From Tetracentron sinense (taxonomy: Eukaryota; Streptophyta; Magnoliopsida; Trochodendrales; Trochodendraceae), in the NCBI GenBank assembly GCA_015143295.1, contig CM026559.1, positions 19,296,826 to 19,360,825 of the forward strand: a stretch of 64,000 nt of DNA. Reading direction: 5' to 3'. How positions within the stretch are numbered: the stretch's first letter is position 1; each line of letters starts with the position of its first letter. The notes beneath the pieces were generated by a model. It was not told the DNA's origin. It did not search any database and saw only the letters and a list, made by a program, of their open reading frames with translations. A program made the position numbers and the translations under genes. Below are positions 1 through 9,403 of the stretch, one piece after another.

Positions 1-43
1 TCAATCAACACTCGAGCCAAATACTCATTGACTAGTAGGGTTC
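1..43 (-). CDS. Gy1 pol, first codons of the protease exon (partial)
   Basis: Start of the second coding exon of chromovirus Gy1, running off the left edge of the window. After the predicted acceptor at 44-45 the minus strand encodes Gly(split)-Thr-Leu-Leu-Val-Asn-Glu-Tyr-Leu-Ala-Arg-Val-Leu-Ile. This is the segment just before the aspartic protease active site in the sibling elements Gy2 (31551) and Gy4 (56083). The protease DTG motif itself lies outside the window. Confidence 0.7.
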
Positions 44-188
44 CTGAAATTTTAACTAGCGGAGTTAATCCATGTATCAACAACGTATACGTGTAGGTTT
101 ATATACATATAGAACATGCCGAGTACGTACACAAAAATATAGCATAACATAACAATCACGAATAAAGAAAATAACTCCAAACGCGTAC
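44..188 (-). other. Predicted spliced intron between gag and pol of Gy1 (145 bp)
   Basis: On the minus strand the donor is CAAG/GTACGCGT (exon ends at 189) and the acceptor is AATTTCAG/GAACC (exon resumes at 43). The interior is T-rich, as plant introns are. Removal joins a phase-1 codon (G + GA, Gly) and carries the gag frame into the protease segment without a stop. The same arrangement sits at the same codon in Gy2 and Gy4. Without splicing, translation continues through the intron and stops at 52-54. Boundaries are read from sequence and comparison; splicing is inferred, not shown. Confidence 0.65.
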
Positions 189-1437
189 CTTGCATCACAT
201 CATCAGATGCAAGTGCATCACCCTCTGTCAAAGCAAATACACGGCCCTGGTTCGCCTGGCGAGACTGAGGTGTAGACCGGGTAGTCTGAGATGACGCCTG
301 GTATGATCCTGCTGGGCGTGTCGGGGGCCTACTATCCTGAGACTGGCCTGGTAAATGCCGGCTAGGGCAATCCCTGATCATGTGGCCCTGGCGACCGCAA
401 TGATAACATCCACCAGATGCTCTTCGGCAATCTCCTGCCGGATGCCTTTTGCCGCATGAAGTGCAGACCTCATATGTGTAGGCTGGAGGGACCGGAGGTG
501 GTGTATACCTCGCTGCCTGAGGGGTAACTGGCCGTGGGGCCGGAAGAGCCTGAGGTCGAGGTGCCTGTGGCACGTACTGCCGGGGTGCTGGAGGCGCATA
601 AGTCGGCCTCATCTGTGGTGCTGGCCATGTATACTGATAAGGACCAGTCCGGGCCCGCCTCTCTGGAGGTGCTGAACTATTGGCTTGGCCTCTCGCCAAC
701 TCTCTCTTCTTAGACACCGCTTCGGAATTGGCCTCGACCAATAAGGCCTTGTCTACCACTTCAGGGTAGGTAGCGTGCCTGAAAATGGAAACCTTCTCCA
801 TAATAACATCCTTGAGCCCTTGCTCAAATCTTCTCGCCTTCATTGCCTCAGTAGCAACCATATGAGGCGCGAATCTCGACAATTCTGAGAACTTGGCCTC
901 ATAAGCGGCCACAGACATCGAACCTTGCTCAAGGTTGATGAATTCTCTCTCTTTCTTTTCCCGTGCACCGATCGGAAAATACTTCTTGTAAAAAGTATCT
1001 TTGAACTCCTCCCAAGTCCACGGTTGACCTTGCATGGTCAAGTCCCGTGTCCTCAATGCGGACAACCACCAATGGTGGGCTTCGCCCTCTAGCATAAAAA
1101 CTGCCCATGCCACTTTCTCTTCCTCTGTAGGAGAGAGCACCGCAAATATCTTCTCAACCTGGAGGATCCAAGCCTCCGCAGTAAGAGGGTCCACACTCCC
1201 GTGGAAGGATGGAGGCCTCAATCTCCTGAATGCCTCAACTCCAGCTGTACGATGTACTGGAGCTGCGGGCGGTGGAGTAGGTGCCGCTGATGCCGGTATA
1301 GTTTGCCTAGCCGCCAGGATGGCGAGTGTCTCAGCAATAGAGCCTAAGACCTGAGAGAGGTCCGGCTGCTCATCCTCATCCCGTGAAGAAGAGGAAGCTC
1401 TGGTATGTGGCCCACGACCCCGTGTGTTCCGTCTCAT
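52..1437 (-). CDS. gag: Gag polyprotein of Ty3/gypsy chromovirus Gy1
   Basis: Capsid/nucleocapsid protein of an LTR retrotransposon, forming the cytoplasmic particle that packages element RNA. The start ATG at 1437 (MRR...) matches Gy2 and is followed by a Pro/Ala-rich linker (about residues 45-65). The retrotransposon gag domain lies at about 85-195 (EAHHWW at 119-124, YFPIGARE, then the SMSVAAYEAKF segment). A Pro-rich stretch runs about 265-320, followed by two zinc knuckles: CTSCGKRHPAGDC (325-337) and CYHCGRQGHMIRDC (344-357). Exon 1 ends in codon 417. The remaining 44 residues are intron read-through, very hydrophobic (a run beginning LFSLFVIVMLCYIF). It is the only gag in the window without an internal stop, so Gy1 is probably the youngest element here. 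Confidence 0.9.
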   Translation of the reverse strand: MRRNTRGRGPHTRASSSSRDEDEQPDLSQVLGSIAETLAILAARQTIPASAAPTPPPAAPVHRTAGVEAFRRLRPPSFHGSVDPLTAEAWILQVEKIFAVLSPTEEEKVAWAVFMLEGEAHHWWLSALRTRDLTMQGQPWTWEEFKDTFYKKYFPIGAREKKEREFINLEQGSMSVAAYEAKFSELSRFAPHMVATEAMKARRFEQGLKDVIMEKVSIFRHATYPEVVDKALLVEANSEAVSKKRELARGQANSSAPPERRARTGPYQYTWPAPQMRPTYAPPAPRQYVPQAPRPQALPAPRPVTPQAARYTPPPVPPAYTYEVCTSCGKRHPAGDCRRASGGCYHCGRQGHMIRDCPSRHLPGQSQDSRPPTRPAGSYQASSQTTRSTPQSRQANQGRVFALTEGDALASDDVMQGTRLELFSLFVIVMLCYIFVYVLGMFYMYINLHVYVVDTWINSAS

Positions 1438-1776
1438 GACTAAAGTCCTGAGAATAATAACACCACATGAGTCTAACTTGAAACCACAGTTTATTTCAAT
1501 GTCATTTCACAATAATTCAATTGGGATTAGTTGTATAATACTAATATACATCACATCAAGTCATCAGAGTATTCATCACATTATACTTATACTTCAGTGT
1601 TCTAGCGTACCTAGGACCCGTACTTGGTTGAAACAACCATTTTGACTAAGACTAAAGTTTAGTCTTACACTTGGAACCAGACTCGCTCCCGACTCACTTC
1701 CTTCCTAACTTGTTTCCTAACATATGCTCTTGTCAAGCCGTGGTATAAGATTCTAAGTGACCCTAAAGACCTAAAG
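1438..1776 (-). other. Gy1 5' leader between primer site and gag
   Basis: About 340 bp of untranslated leader, moderately AT-rich. It resembles the Gy4 leader near gag (shared GTCCTGAGAA.. and GAGTCTAACTT.. words on the plus strand). No ORF of note was seen. Confidence 0.5.
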
Positions 1777-1793
1777 CCTAAGCTCTGATACCA
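1777..1793 (-). promoter_or_regulatory. Gy1 primer binding site (initiator Met tRNA)
   Basis: The minus strand reads TGGTATCAGAGCTTAGG, 4 nt inside the LTR end at 1798. TGGTATCAGAGC is complementary to the 3' end of plant initiator methionyl-tRNA, the usual primer of chromoviruses. It fixes the orientation (minus) and the LTR edge. Confidence 0.92.
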
Positions 1794-2100
1794 CTTCTGT
1801 CGCGACCCAAAACCCACCCCAGGAGTTAGAGTGAATCTTGGACGACTTAATCATTTCTTACATGACTTGCTTGACGAACTAACCTGCAAAACTCACAGAA
1901 CATATACAATAGAGGATAACAGCGGAAGCATAACTATAAAACACAACGGAAGTCTAACAAACCTCTAAGTATATATACACATGGTCCAAGTTTAATACAA
2001 AAGAAAACAAAACAAAGAAAGTGCGGACATGCCCGCCAAAATACATGGATATAATCACTCATGCTCACCCACAGCTAAACCACTTAGAATCTAACACCAC

Positions 2101-2220
2101 CTACTGATAACCCTCTACGGGAGGTTCCTCCAAAGGTTCCTCGACGTACTCCTCCTCCACCCAAGGGCTAGGAGCACAGACATCAAATGGAGCAGCAGCT
2201 CCCTCAGAACCTGCCGACAT
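2101..2220 (-). CDS. Conserved LTR micro-ORF, Gy1 copy (39 aa)
   Basis: ATG at 2220, stop TAG at 2103-2101. The product is a small acidic peptide with core APFDVCAPSPWVEEEY, then alternating VEEP/LEEP acidic blocks, and a G-Y-Q end. The same reading frame occurs at the matching LTR position in sB, sD, sE, Gy2 (no ATG), Gy3, the 42-44 kb fragment and Gy4, with many third-position changes but a conserved core. The ATG lies 10 nt after a stem-loop. I know of no family or function; no transmembrane or signal segment is visible. Conservation between families suggests it was, or is, translated. Confidence 0.5.
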   Translation of the reverse strand: MSAGSEGAAAPFDVCAPSPWVEEEYVEEPLEEPPVEGYQ

Positions 2221-2230
2221 AAGAAGTACG

Positions 2231-2251
2231 GCTGAGCATGGAATACTCAGC
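2231..2251 (-). promoter_or_regulatory. Conserved LTR stem-loop
   Basis: GCTGAG-CATGGAATA-CTCAGC, 6-bp arms, immediately upstream of the micro-ORF start on the minus strand. Near-identical copies occur in sB, sD, Gy2, sE and the 42-44 kb fragment, with weakened arms in Gy4. The role is unknown; an RNA element in the leader is one possibility. Confidence 0.55.
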
Positions 2252-2518
2252 AGGTACAAAATACTAACCAATAGTCATAGCAAAACCATAGCAGTATAGG
2301 AAGCAGGAAGCATTTCACATATATAAAGCAGGAAACAATTCAAGCATATAAAGCAGGAATAATTCATATCATGACAATAAAGTAAAGGAGTATATAATCA
2401 TGCTTGAATTCATAAAAGCCGATAAAACCCTTGAAAACACCGTGCACTTGACTTGACTGAAAATACCATTTCCTTGCTTGAAAACTTGTCATGTTTGTCT
2501 TATCTTATCGTATCATGC

Positions 2519-2880
2519 ATGTCATGCCATGTCTTGTCATGCTTGCTTGAAAAAGTAAACTACTTGTGAGGGAAGGGAGACCCTTCTTCCTAGAATGCTT
2601 ATGCTTGTCATGCCATGTCTTGTCATGCTTGCTTGGAAAAGTAAACTACTTGTGAGGGAAGGGAGACCCTTCATCCTAAATGCTCATGCTTGTCATGCCA
2701 TGTCTTGTCATGCTTGCTTGGAAAAGTAAACTACTTGTGAGGGAAGGGAGACCCTTCATCCTAAATGCTCATGTCATGTCCTTTCACTTGTGAGATGTTC
2801 TTGTGAGATGTACTTGCGAGGGAAGGGAGGCCCTTCTTATGTTATGTATGCACTTGTGAGGGAAGGGAGACCCTTCTGAT
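2519..2880. repeat. LTR minisatellite, 87-bp units with a GAAGGG/CCCTTC dyad
   Basis: Three near-identical units of about 87 bp (starting about 2519, 2606 and 2692) plus degenerate shorter copies to about 2880. Each has the perfect dyad GAAGGG-TCT-CCCTTC (read here as the complement) next to CATGCCATGTCTTGTCATGC words. Homologous arrays lie in sB, Gy3 and the 42-44 kb fragment. Confidence 0.85.
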
Positions 2881-3790
2881 GAAAATGCATGATTTGTCTT
2901 GTCCTTGCCAAAAGCGAGGTAAAACATATCGTACGATATGCCCCACCTCTAAATCCCATTCTTGAAAACCTCGGTAATTCATGTCATGTATGCGTGCTCG
3001 TGAGGTCGTGTGCATACTTGCATTTGGAATTAAATATGGCATTTGAGTAATTCATAACACATAACATCAATGATTTGGGCAATTTAATATTGATATCATT
3101 TAGGGAAAGCGAACAATCACACTATCATAACCCTAGCAATTTCCATAAACCTTAAACATGCATTTTCTTAATTTATCATTCATTTTATTCACCTTGGCAT
3201 TTCATCAAACATGGTACATTCATTATTTATTAACCCTACAACATGCTTTTCTAGGTGGGTTATACTCACATCACACTTGTATGTTTATTATTAGTACAAT
3301 GCCCTTCCCCATTCATTCATTACATCATCCACACGGCATCCATTCGCCAACATCCATCTCCATTTACCATACATACCACCCATCTCATAATATAGATATA
3401 TATATATGAAGGAAAACAAGAAGGAATAAGGAAATGAGAGGCTATAACTAGGAGGGTAGTAAAAAGCACCGACCTCGAAGAGATGAGGAAGAGACCCCTC
3501 TTCCAAACGACCGTGAGTTGCTGCCCTAGCTTGGAACACGAGCTCCACCCGAGCTTGAGCCGAGATCTTGAAGGAAAACGTGCTTGAGGATGATCTAGGG
3601 TCTCAAACCCCTTTGATTCCTCTTCAAAATGGAAACCCTAGATTTAGGAACCCTTTCTCCTCTCTTCTAATCTCCCAAATCTTCTAAGGGTTGAGAATGA
3701 GCCCTAAAGGTTCGGGCAATCCTATATAAGAAAGGGTATAACACCCGAATGCCGAAAATGCCCTTAGTGAAAATTCTGTAAAACGTGAGA

Positions 3791-3974
3791 ACCGAGCGAT
3801 CGGTGTTAATGACCGATCGATCGGTTGCCTACCGATCGATCGGTTTCATAACCGAGCGATCGGTTGAAATTTCACTCTCTGGAAAATTTCCCCATAGTAA
3901 AATCTCGACCAGTCGATAGCCTCCGAGCGATCGGTTTTGGACCGATCGATCGCTCCATGGACCGAGCGATCGGT
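3791..3974. promoter_or_regulatory. Phased palindrome array in the Gy1 U3
   Basis: Seven 14-bp units of type ACCGAKCGATCGGT start at 3791, 3812, 3831 and 3851 and at 3922, 3941 and 3961, so spacing within a group is 19-21 bp. Linkers between units differ in sequence but not in length. The groups flank GAAAATTTCC-containing sequence and lie about 60-250 bp upstream of the TATA-like box in LTR sense, where an LTR enhancer is expected. Confidence 0.75.
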
Positions 3975-5488
3975 GGTCTGTAGGTCCAAACTGTTTTGGT
4001 CATAACTTTTGACTCATTCGTCCGATTTCGACGATTCAACTTGCGTTGGGTTCGTACTTTGAAAACGAACATTTCTGACGTTTCAGAATTTCCAATTTCT
4101 TCCTTATTTATTAAGTATACCTCTTTAAAGGTAAAATGGCAACGAAAGTGTCATGCATTAAATGTGAAAAGGTCCGGGGCTCTACACTAGGGATCTAACT
4201 AGGGTCTCACAGTTTTGAGAGAGAGAGGAGAGTAGAGAAAAAATTCTGGAAAAAAGTGCTTTAAGGTCAAGGGTGTTGGGGTATTTATAGACTAAGATCC
4301 TATCCTAATCCTACTCCAACTTGATCTTATCTAGTCGGATTTATTAATTAACAATAACTCATTATTAATTAAATAAACTCTTACTTAATCTATAACTACT
4401 TTAGCTATAGTAATCCTACTAATTAAAGAGTCCCTATTAAAAGAGGATTCCTTAATTAAAAGGGATAAGTCAACATCCTAACTCAAAGTAGGAAACCTAG
4501 TCAATCTAGGAACCAACACCAAAGGGGGGCATGAGCTTCTATGGGGCGTGGACTTTGGGAAATTAAAACTTCCTTTTGTAATCTAATTAAAATTCCATCT
4601 TAATCCTTAATACAATCCAACCATTGGATTTAAATTCCATAATTAAAGAAATTATATTTCAACAATTATTCAATTAAACAAATCCTAATCCAATTAGGAT
4701 TCCTCAAGTGGGCGCCCCACCCTAGGGTTTAAACCCAAGGGCTTTGGCCCATATTTAAGGTCCATTTTAATGGGTTTATGGATATGGGTCAAACCCATTT
4801 ACCCTTTAATTATGTTAATTAAATAATTGCTAAAATAATCCATATGTTTAAATTAACAATTAATTTAAGCAATAGATTAACTTTTAATCTATTTAACTAA
4901 ATGATTAACTTTTAATCATTTAAAATAATTGATTAACTTTTAATCAATTATTGAGCTTGTATTTCTTATGTGAGCACCTCCACAGATTGCTCTGGGACAT
5001 TCTTACCCTGACTGTCACGCCCCAAAACCCACCCTAGGAGTTAGAGTGATTCTTGGGGTGAGACTTGACAATCCATCCTGCAAAACTCACATGGCATGAC
5101 ATAGCGGAAGCCTGAACTCAAAAATTTCTTTTCTATACATAGGTAGCATTCCAAGTTTACAAAAGAGATCAAATTGACAATCTAAATTCTTCACATCGTT
5201 TTATCATTGAGTTACTAACTCAATGTAGAGCCTCGAAACTTTTTGTATATGCCTTGGGATGTGTGTCAAGGCATGGTGTCTTGTAATCTCAATTTCATGA
5301 AATGAGAAATTGAAACTTCGATGGAATTGTGTCAAGAATGCTATAAATAATTAGATAAATTATTTAATAAAGCCTATAAGCTTTAAAGAGGTCCTAGTCA
5401 AGTTTAGAGGATGTTAGAATAGAAGTAGAATGGGTCCCAATAGTAGGAATGGGTGAAAAACGGACTTAGTGTCAAAAACCGGCAGACC

Positions 5489-5674
5489 ACCGATCGCTCG
5501 GTCCATTGTAGCGATCGATCGGTCCACAACCAATCGATCGTAGGCTATCAACTAGTACACTTTTTTGTATGGGGAAAAATTCCAGAGAGCATGTTTTTGA
5601 CCGATCGCTCGGTCAAGAACACCGATCGCTCGGTAGGCAACCGATCGATCAATCATAACCACCGATCGCTCGGT
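5489..5674. promoter_or_regulatory. Phased palindrome array in the sB U3
   Basis: Units start at 5489, 5510 and 5529 (spacing 21, 19) and at 5600, 5621, 5640 and 5661 (spacing 21, 19, 21). The type is ACCGATCGCTCGGT or ACCGATCGATCGGT. Between the groups lies GTATGGGGAAAAATTCCAGAGAG. Confidence 0.75.
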
Positions 5675-6479
5675 CCCCCGCGTTTTGCAGAATTTCATTA
5701 AGGGCTTTTTCGGTATTTGGGTGTTATACCCTTTACCTATAAGGCTCGCCCGAGTCTTGAGGGTTCATTCACAACACTTAGAGTATTTTGAGAGATAGAG
5801 AAAGAGGAGAAGGAGATTCTAAACCTAGGGTTTGCTTTTGAGAAGAAATCAAAGGGTTTGAAGACCCTAGATCACTTCAAGCTCGTGTCTCTTCAAGTTC
5901 AAGGTTCAAGCTCGTGAGGACTACGCTCTCCAAGCTAGGGCAGCAACTCACCCACGTTTTTGCAAGGGGTTTCTTTCCTCAATTGTAAAGGTCGGTACCA
6001 TATGCTACCCTCTTAGTTATAGTTTTCTCTTTTCTTTTCGATTCTTTATTTTCCCCCATCTATAACTATAATATGAGTTGTAATGTGTAAATGGTGTGAA
6101 TGGAGATGGATATTGGCGATGGGATGCCGTGTGTATGGTTGTGATGAATGAAATGGGGAGGGCATTGTATCCATAATGAATATACATGTGTGATGTGAGC
6201 ATCAACCCACCTAGAAAAGCATGATGTAGGTTTAATAAATAATGAACACACTCCATGTTTGATGAAATGCCAAAGTGAATAAAATGAGTTGAAATTAAGA
6301 AATGCATGCTTAATTAATTATGGAAATTGCTAGGGCCTACGGTAGTGTGCTTTCTTATTTCCTCTAAATTGCATGAATATTGACTTGTTCAAATTATTGA
6401 TGTTATATGTATTGTATATTACCCAATTGTCATATTTAAATTCAAATGCAAGTATGTACACGATTCCACGAGCACGACA

Positions 6480-6655
6480 TGTAGTTTATTTTCCAAGCAA
6501 GCTAGATACATGGCATGGCAAGCATGAGCATTTAGGAAGAAGGGTCTCCCTTCCCTCACAAGTAGTTTATTTTCCAAGCAAGCAAGATACATGGCATGGC
6601 AAGCATGATCATTTAGGAAGAAGGGTCTCCCTTTCCTCACAAGTAGCATTAACAC
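6480..6655. repeat. LTR minisatellite in sB (about 80-bp units)
   Basis: Two units with AGGAAGAAGGGTCTCCCTTC and AGTTTATTTTCCAAGCAAGC blocks and CATGGCAAGCATGA spacers. It is the same repeat as in Gy3 and Gy1. Confidence 0.8.
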
Positions 6656-6953
6656 GTTTATTTTCCAAGCAAGTATGACATGGCATGACACGCATGACAC
6701 GACATGATACGACAAGACAAGACAGACAAGACAATTTTCAAGCACGAAAAGGGCAATTTGAGTCAAGTCAATTGCACGATGTTTTCAAGGGTTTTATCGG
6801 CTTTTATGAAAATGCAAGCATAATTATAAACTGCTTCACTTTCCTGTTATGAGTTAACTGCTTCCTACTTATATATATATCATTGTTGCTATACTATGAC
6901 TGTTGGTTAGCATTTGGTACACGCTGAGTATTCCATACTTAGCCGTACTTTTT

Positions 6954-7073
6954 ATGTCGGCAGGTGATAGCGGAGTGGCTAATCCTTTTGATATCTGTGC
7001 TCCGAGCTCATGGGTAGAGGAGGAGTACGTTGAGGAGCCTGTGGAGGAACCTCAGGTCGATGGCTACTATTAG
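6954..7073 (+). CDS. Conserved LTR micro-ORF, sB copy (39 aa)
   Basis: ATG at 6954, TAG at 7071-7073. It is the same length as the Gy1 and Gy3 copies. The core is NPFDICAPSSWVEEEY followed by VEEP blocks, ending D-G-Y-Y. The frame is intact although this solo LTR has no coding region left. It sits 10 nt after the stem-loop CGCTGAGTATTCCATACTTAGC. Confidence 0.5.
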   Translation: MSAGDSGVANPFDICAPSSWVEEEYVEEPVEEPQVDGYY

Positions 7074-7859
7074 GTTGTGGTAGATTCTGAGTGAATAGCT
7101 GTGGATGAGTTGAGAGAGAGATACTCATGTATTTTGGCGGGCATGTCCGCACCTTCTTTTGGTTTCTTTTTGTACAAACCTTAGATCATGTATATATACA
7201 CTTAGAGGTTTTCGGTTAGACTTCTGCTGTGCTTTGTAGTTTATGTTTCCGCTATTATTGTCCTCTATTGTGTATGCTCCAGGTCTGTTGCAGGTTACTT
7301 TGGTCAAGCAAGTCATGCAAGTCATGATGAGTCGTCCAAGATTCACTCTAACTCCTAGGGTGGGTTTTGGGTTGTGACACTCAAGTACATATAAAACGCT
7401 CAAAATAGAAACCCAAAAGACAAGTCTCACCCTCTTGACAACTTATCAACAAAAACCCCTATCTGGGTCTCTGTCGACCCCATGATGGTCAACCGTCGAC
7501 CTTTCAACGTATAACTCCTCTGTGACTGGTCCATGCAGGCTCGTGTCAATAAGTGTACCTACCGAAATAATAGTTCAGCTAAGCATGGAATACTCAGCGA
7601 GTACAAGCTACTAACTAACAATAGTAATAATGTGCACAATGACGACAAGAGATATAGTTAATCACCCAAAATTAAAGCCATAATAGCAATATAGGACATT
7701 TGTAGCATAAAAAATAAAGCAATGTAATGGGCTTAACATGCTTGCATGAATGCAAAAATAGCAATAAAATTGATACTTTAAAAGTCACGTCTTATTCTTG
7801 AAATTAGCCTTTCATGTCAATTAAAAACTTGCTTATTCTTGTTCTGGTTCATATCCTCT

Positions 7860-8135
7860 TGAAATTGGGTATGTCTAGTTGCCGTTCATAGCCCGTCGCA
7901 ACTAGCACCCCTCATGCTTGACTGTTCCTGTTCTTGTTCTGGGTATGCCTAGTTGCCATTCATAGTCCGTCGCAACTAGCATCCCTTCTGGGTATGCTAG
8001 TTTCCGTTCATAGTCCGTTGCAACTAGCCCCCCTTCTGGATATGCCTAGTTTCCATTCATAGTCCGTCGCAACTAGCACCCCTTCTGGGTATGCCTAGTT
8101 GCCGTTCATAGTCCGTCGCAACTAGCATCCCTTTT
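7860..8135. repeat. LTR minisatellite in sA with CTAGTTGC/GCAACTAG dyads
   Basis: About five units of roughly 45-60 bp containing GGGTATGCCTAGTTGCC..TTCATAGTCCGTCGCAACTAGC. Each unit can pair CTAGTTGC with GCAACTAG (8-bp stem). Confidence 0.8.
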
Positions 8136-9330
8136 GCTTGTCCTCTCCTATTCTTGTTCTTGTTGTTTCATATACTTATATTTTAGAAACAGGTTCATGC
8201 ATGCACGCGTGCGTGTGCTTGACTATTTGTGAGCATAATAACATGAACTAATTAAAGGGACATCATACAGGGTTTATAATTTCTTCTAGGCATGTGAGTT
8301 TTAAAGTCAACATATTGAGTGTTTTAGCAAAAGTACACCATTGGGAAAAATTTTCCTAATTCATGCTTCACATTCTTGGTTCTAATTCCAATTCATGCAT
8401 TTCAACGAACACCTAGCATTCGACGTCATCGTAGATCTTTTTATTCATGTTTTTCCTATTCAAGCGTTCCACCCTTTGGGGACTTTGTATAGCATTTCCA
8501 CTTTCTATTGATAGTCATGTGTGCATGTAAGCAATATAAAGAGCATTTGATCAATTTTACCTTTTAGGGAACAACACCAAAACTCATGCATGTTATAGAC
8601 TTAATGAAGCATACTATTCCTCATACAAGCATTTTATCAAACATGTTGTGTTCAACATTGTTATAATCATTTATGCATATTTTTCTTGTTTTAACATTTC
8701 ATCAAACACATGGGGTGTTCATTATGAGTACAATGCCCTTCCACCATTTTTGAACATACATCTATCACAACAAATGGCATCCTATTGCCTCATCCACATC
8801 CAACATCTCACATTCACAATTTCCTCTTTATCTTGTTTTTTTTAGGGATTTAATAAAGTAATACAAGAAAAGAATAAACTAAGGAAATCCACAAGCATGC
8901 TTTTAAAACAAACCTAGGTCATTACTAAAGTAGTTAGTAGGCTTGATCTTGAAGAAAAACCTGGGATTAGAACCTCAAATGGTAGATGAGGACCCTTGCT
9001 TGAAGGATGCTTGATTTGGGGAAGAAAACCTTGAAAAATACCGTGGAAGATGTTGCCGAGCTTAGGGAACGTGTTCCTCACGTGCTTGAGCCATGGATTG
9101 AGAAATCCAAGCTTTTGGGAAGCTCTAGGGTTTCTAAACCTTTGATCTTTCTCTACTTGATGCCCTAGGAGAAAACCCCTTTTCTCCTCTCTCACTCTCT
9201 CTCAAAATATTGCTAAGGGTGTTTATGAACACCCTTGGCTCAAGCCAACCCTTAAAAATAAGGGTGGAGTGGCCAAAAGACCAAAGAACCCTTAATGAAA
9301 TTTCTAGAAAACACGAAGGACTGATAGATG

Positions 9331-9403
9331 ACCGATCTACCGGTAGTGGACCGATCGATCGGCTCTTATGACCGATCTACCGGTAGTGGACTGAGCGATC
9401 GGT
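9331..9403. promoter_or_regulatory. Phased palindrome array in sA with two alternating motifs
   Basis: Units start at 9331, 9350, 9371 and 9390 (spacing 19, 21, 19). ACCGATCTACCGGT appears at 9331 and 9371, alternating with CGATCGATCGG-type units at 9350 and 9390. The spacing rule is the same as in the other LTRs. Confidence 0.7.

Larger units (their letters stand above)
1798..4186 (-). mobile_element. 5' LTR of chromovirus Gy1 (2389 bp)
   Basis: On the plus strand it runs from TGTCGCGACCC at 1798 to GGGGCTCTACA at 4186, the complement of an LTR TGTAGAGCCCC...GGGTCGCGACA. Right-hand target bases are CTAGG (4187-4191); the left copy is off-window. Order in LTR sense: U3 with two palindrome groups (3974-3922 and 3864-3791), TATA-like TTATATAGG (about 3721-3730), an 87-bp tandem repeat (about 2880-2519), a stem-loop (2231-2251) and a 39-codon ORF (2220-2101). 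It is inserted in the Cop1 3' LTR, whose sequence resumes at 4187. Confidence 0.92.
5224..7379 (+). mobile_element. Solo LTR sB (gypsy, plus) inside sA
   Basis: TGTAGAGCCTC at 5224 to GGTTGTGACA at 7379 (2156 bp), with a perfect 5-bp duplication CTCAA at 5219-5223 and 7380-7384. It is the same LTR family as Gy1, Gy3 and the 42-44 kb fragment, in opposite orientation to sA. Order: palindromes 5489-5674, CCTATAAGG TATA-like box about 5738, minisatellite about 6480-6655, stem-loop 6922-6944, micro-ORF 6954-7073. Confidence 0.93.

Noticed and set aside
378..1354. Plus-strand and second minus-strand open frames over Gy1 gag
   Set aside because: Shadow frames of gag. They lack motifs, while the minus frame 52-1437 carries the gag core and two zinc knuckles.
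1777..1793. tRNA gene at the primer sites
   Set aside because: Only the 12-17 nt complementary to the tRNA 3' end is present. There are no cloverleaf arms.
3791..3974. CRISPR-like array (short repeats with unique spacers)
   Set aside because: Repeats are 14-bp palindromes with 5-7 bp linkers inside a plant LTR. There are no spacers of 30 bp, no cas genes, and the setting is eukaryotic.
7440..7560. Intact micro-ORF in sA
   Set aside because: The frame can be followed (GPVTEELYVE) but the ATG is ATT and the PFD(V/I)C core is gone, so it was treated as decayed rather than as another copy.
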